Below are positions 42,297 through 42,680 of a DNA stretch of 42,680 nt, piece after piece. Position 1 is the stretch's first letter, and each line of letters begins with the position of its first letter. The stretch is from Ignavibacteriota bacterium. Lineage in GTDB: Bacteria > Bacteroidota > Ignavibacteria > Tepidaquicellales > Tepidaquicellaceae. A program made the position numbers and the translations under genes. The DNA is taken from assembly GCA_003158365.1 (NCBI GenBank), contig PMIW01000235.1, forward strand, positions 8,173-50,852, given 5' to 3'. Under the pieces are notes generated by a model that was not told where the DNA came from, did not search any database, and saw nothing but the letters and a program-made list of their open reading frames with translations.

Positions 42297-42680
42297 ATGA
42301 ATTACGGAATAACAAAAACAATAGAGCTTTCTTACGAGCAGGCAATCGAAAAGGTAACCGAAGAATTAAAGAAAGAAGGCTTCGGCGTGCTGACTACGAT
42401 TGATGTGAAAGAAACTCTGAAGAAGAAACTTGATGTGGATTTTCAGAAATACATTATTCTCGGTGCCTGCAATCCGCCCTTTGCTTATGAAGCCCTGAAA
42501 GCCGAAGAGCAAATTGGACTTCTGCTGCCATGCAATTTCATAATTTATGAAAAAGAAGGAAAGACATTTGTGTCAGCTTTCAATCCTTCTGTAATTTCTT
42601 CAATTTCGAATAATGAGAAGCTGAAAGAAATTTCTGTAAAGTTAAATGAGAAAATAAATAAGGTATTAGATAGTATATAA
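42297..42680 (+). CDS. DUF302 family protein
   Basis: A 127-residue cytosolic protein of the DUF302 family, complete and ending on the last base of the window. It has the family pattern: 'KTIELSYEQAIEKVTEELKKEGFGVLTTIDV' at the N-terminus, then 'YIILGACNPPFAYEAL', and 'IGLLLPCNFIIYEKEGKTFVSAFNP'. The two cysteines in 'ACNPP' and 'LPCN' are typical and may bind a metal or act in redox chemistry; the family function is not established. The ATG at 42297 is preferred over an in-frame TTG at 42258, because family members begin with 'MxYGxxKTI'-like residues. Confidence 0.9.
   Translation: MNYGITKTIELSYEQAIEKVTEELKKEGFGVLTTIDVKETLKKKLDVDFQKYIILGACNPPFAYEALKAEEQIGLLLPCNFIIYEKEGKTFVSAFNPSVISSISNNEKLKEISVKLNEKINKVLDSI

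Overview
The window is AT-rich bacterial DNA (roughly one third G+C by eye), densely coding and almost entirely on the + strand. Six proteins have a signal peptide and a C-terminal type IX secretion (T9SS) sorting domain, four of them with the 'YPNPFNP' or 'FPNPFNP' hallmark. Shine-Dalgarno sequences are mostly weak, TTG starts are fairly common, and some promoters resemble the Bacteroidota TTG...TAnnTTTG pattern. Together this points to the Bacteroidota/Chlorobiota/Ignavibacteriota group, most likely an Ignavibacteria-like organism. That placement is inferred from style, not from a marker gene.

Region 1 (1-18780) is a large surface-glycan locus. It holds at least nine glycosyltransferases of families GT2, GT4 and GT9, two GT-C-like polytopic membrane enzymes, a Wzx-type flippase, a methyltransferase and a WecG/TagA/CpsF transferase. 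An O-antigen-ligase-like protein with a TPR tail lies on the - strand, next to a small T9SS cargo. Genes overlap by 4-20 bases or lie within a few bases of each other, so translation is probably coupled. nadD (NAD biosynthesis) and a Yip1-family membrane protein ride at the end of the first sub-operon.

Region 2 (18795-28595) starts only 14 bases after the WecG-type gene. It contains two tandem ~1620-residue C25 (gingipain/PorU-like) cysteine-peptidase paralogues, both with the His/Cys pair intact. In T9SS bacteria PorU removes the sorting domain and joins cargo to a surface lipopolysaccharide. A glycan operon running straight into two PorU-like genes therefore suggests, by inference, that this locus makes the glycan anchor and the enzymes that use it.

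Region 3 (28823-33813) has two T9SS cargo genes: a LamG-domain protein and a Gly/Asn/Thr-rich protein resembling a beta-helix. They share a conserved upstream leader and nearly the same C-terminal 190 residues. A strong terminator closes the region.

Region 4 (33961-40733) is a six-gene efflux operon. It encodes a TetR regulator with a palindromic operator, a TolC-like outer-membrane factor, a HlyD-like lipoprotein adaptor, two ABC ATPases and two ABC-2 permeases. Its plan matches the enterobacterial cecR-ybhGFSR system, but the double ATPase YbhF is split into two genes and a TolC gene is included.

Region 5 (40867-42680) holds a T9SS cargo with YCF48/BNR-like repeats, a terminator and a DUF302 gene that ends exactly at the window edge. 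No tRNA, rRNA, CRISPR array or transposase was seen, and no gene-free stretch exceeds about 230 bases.
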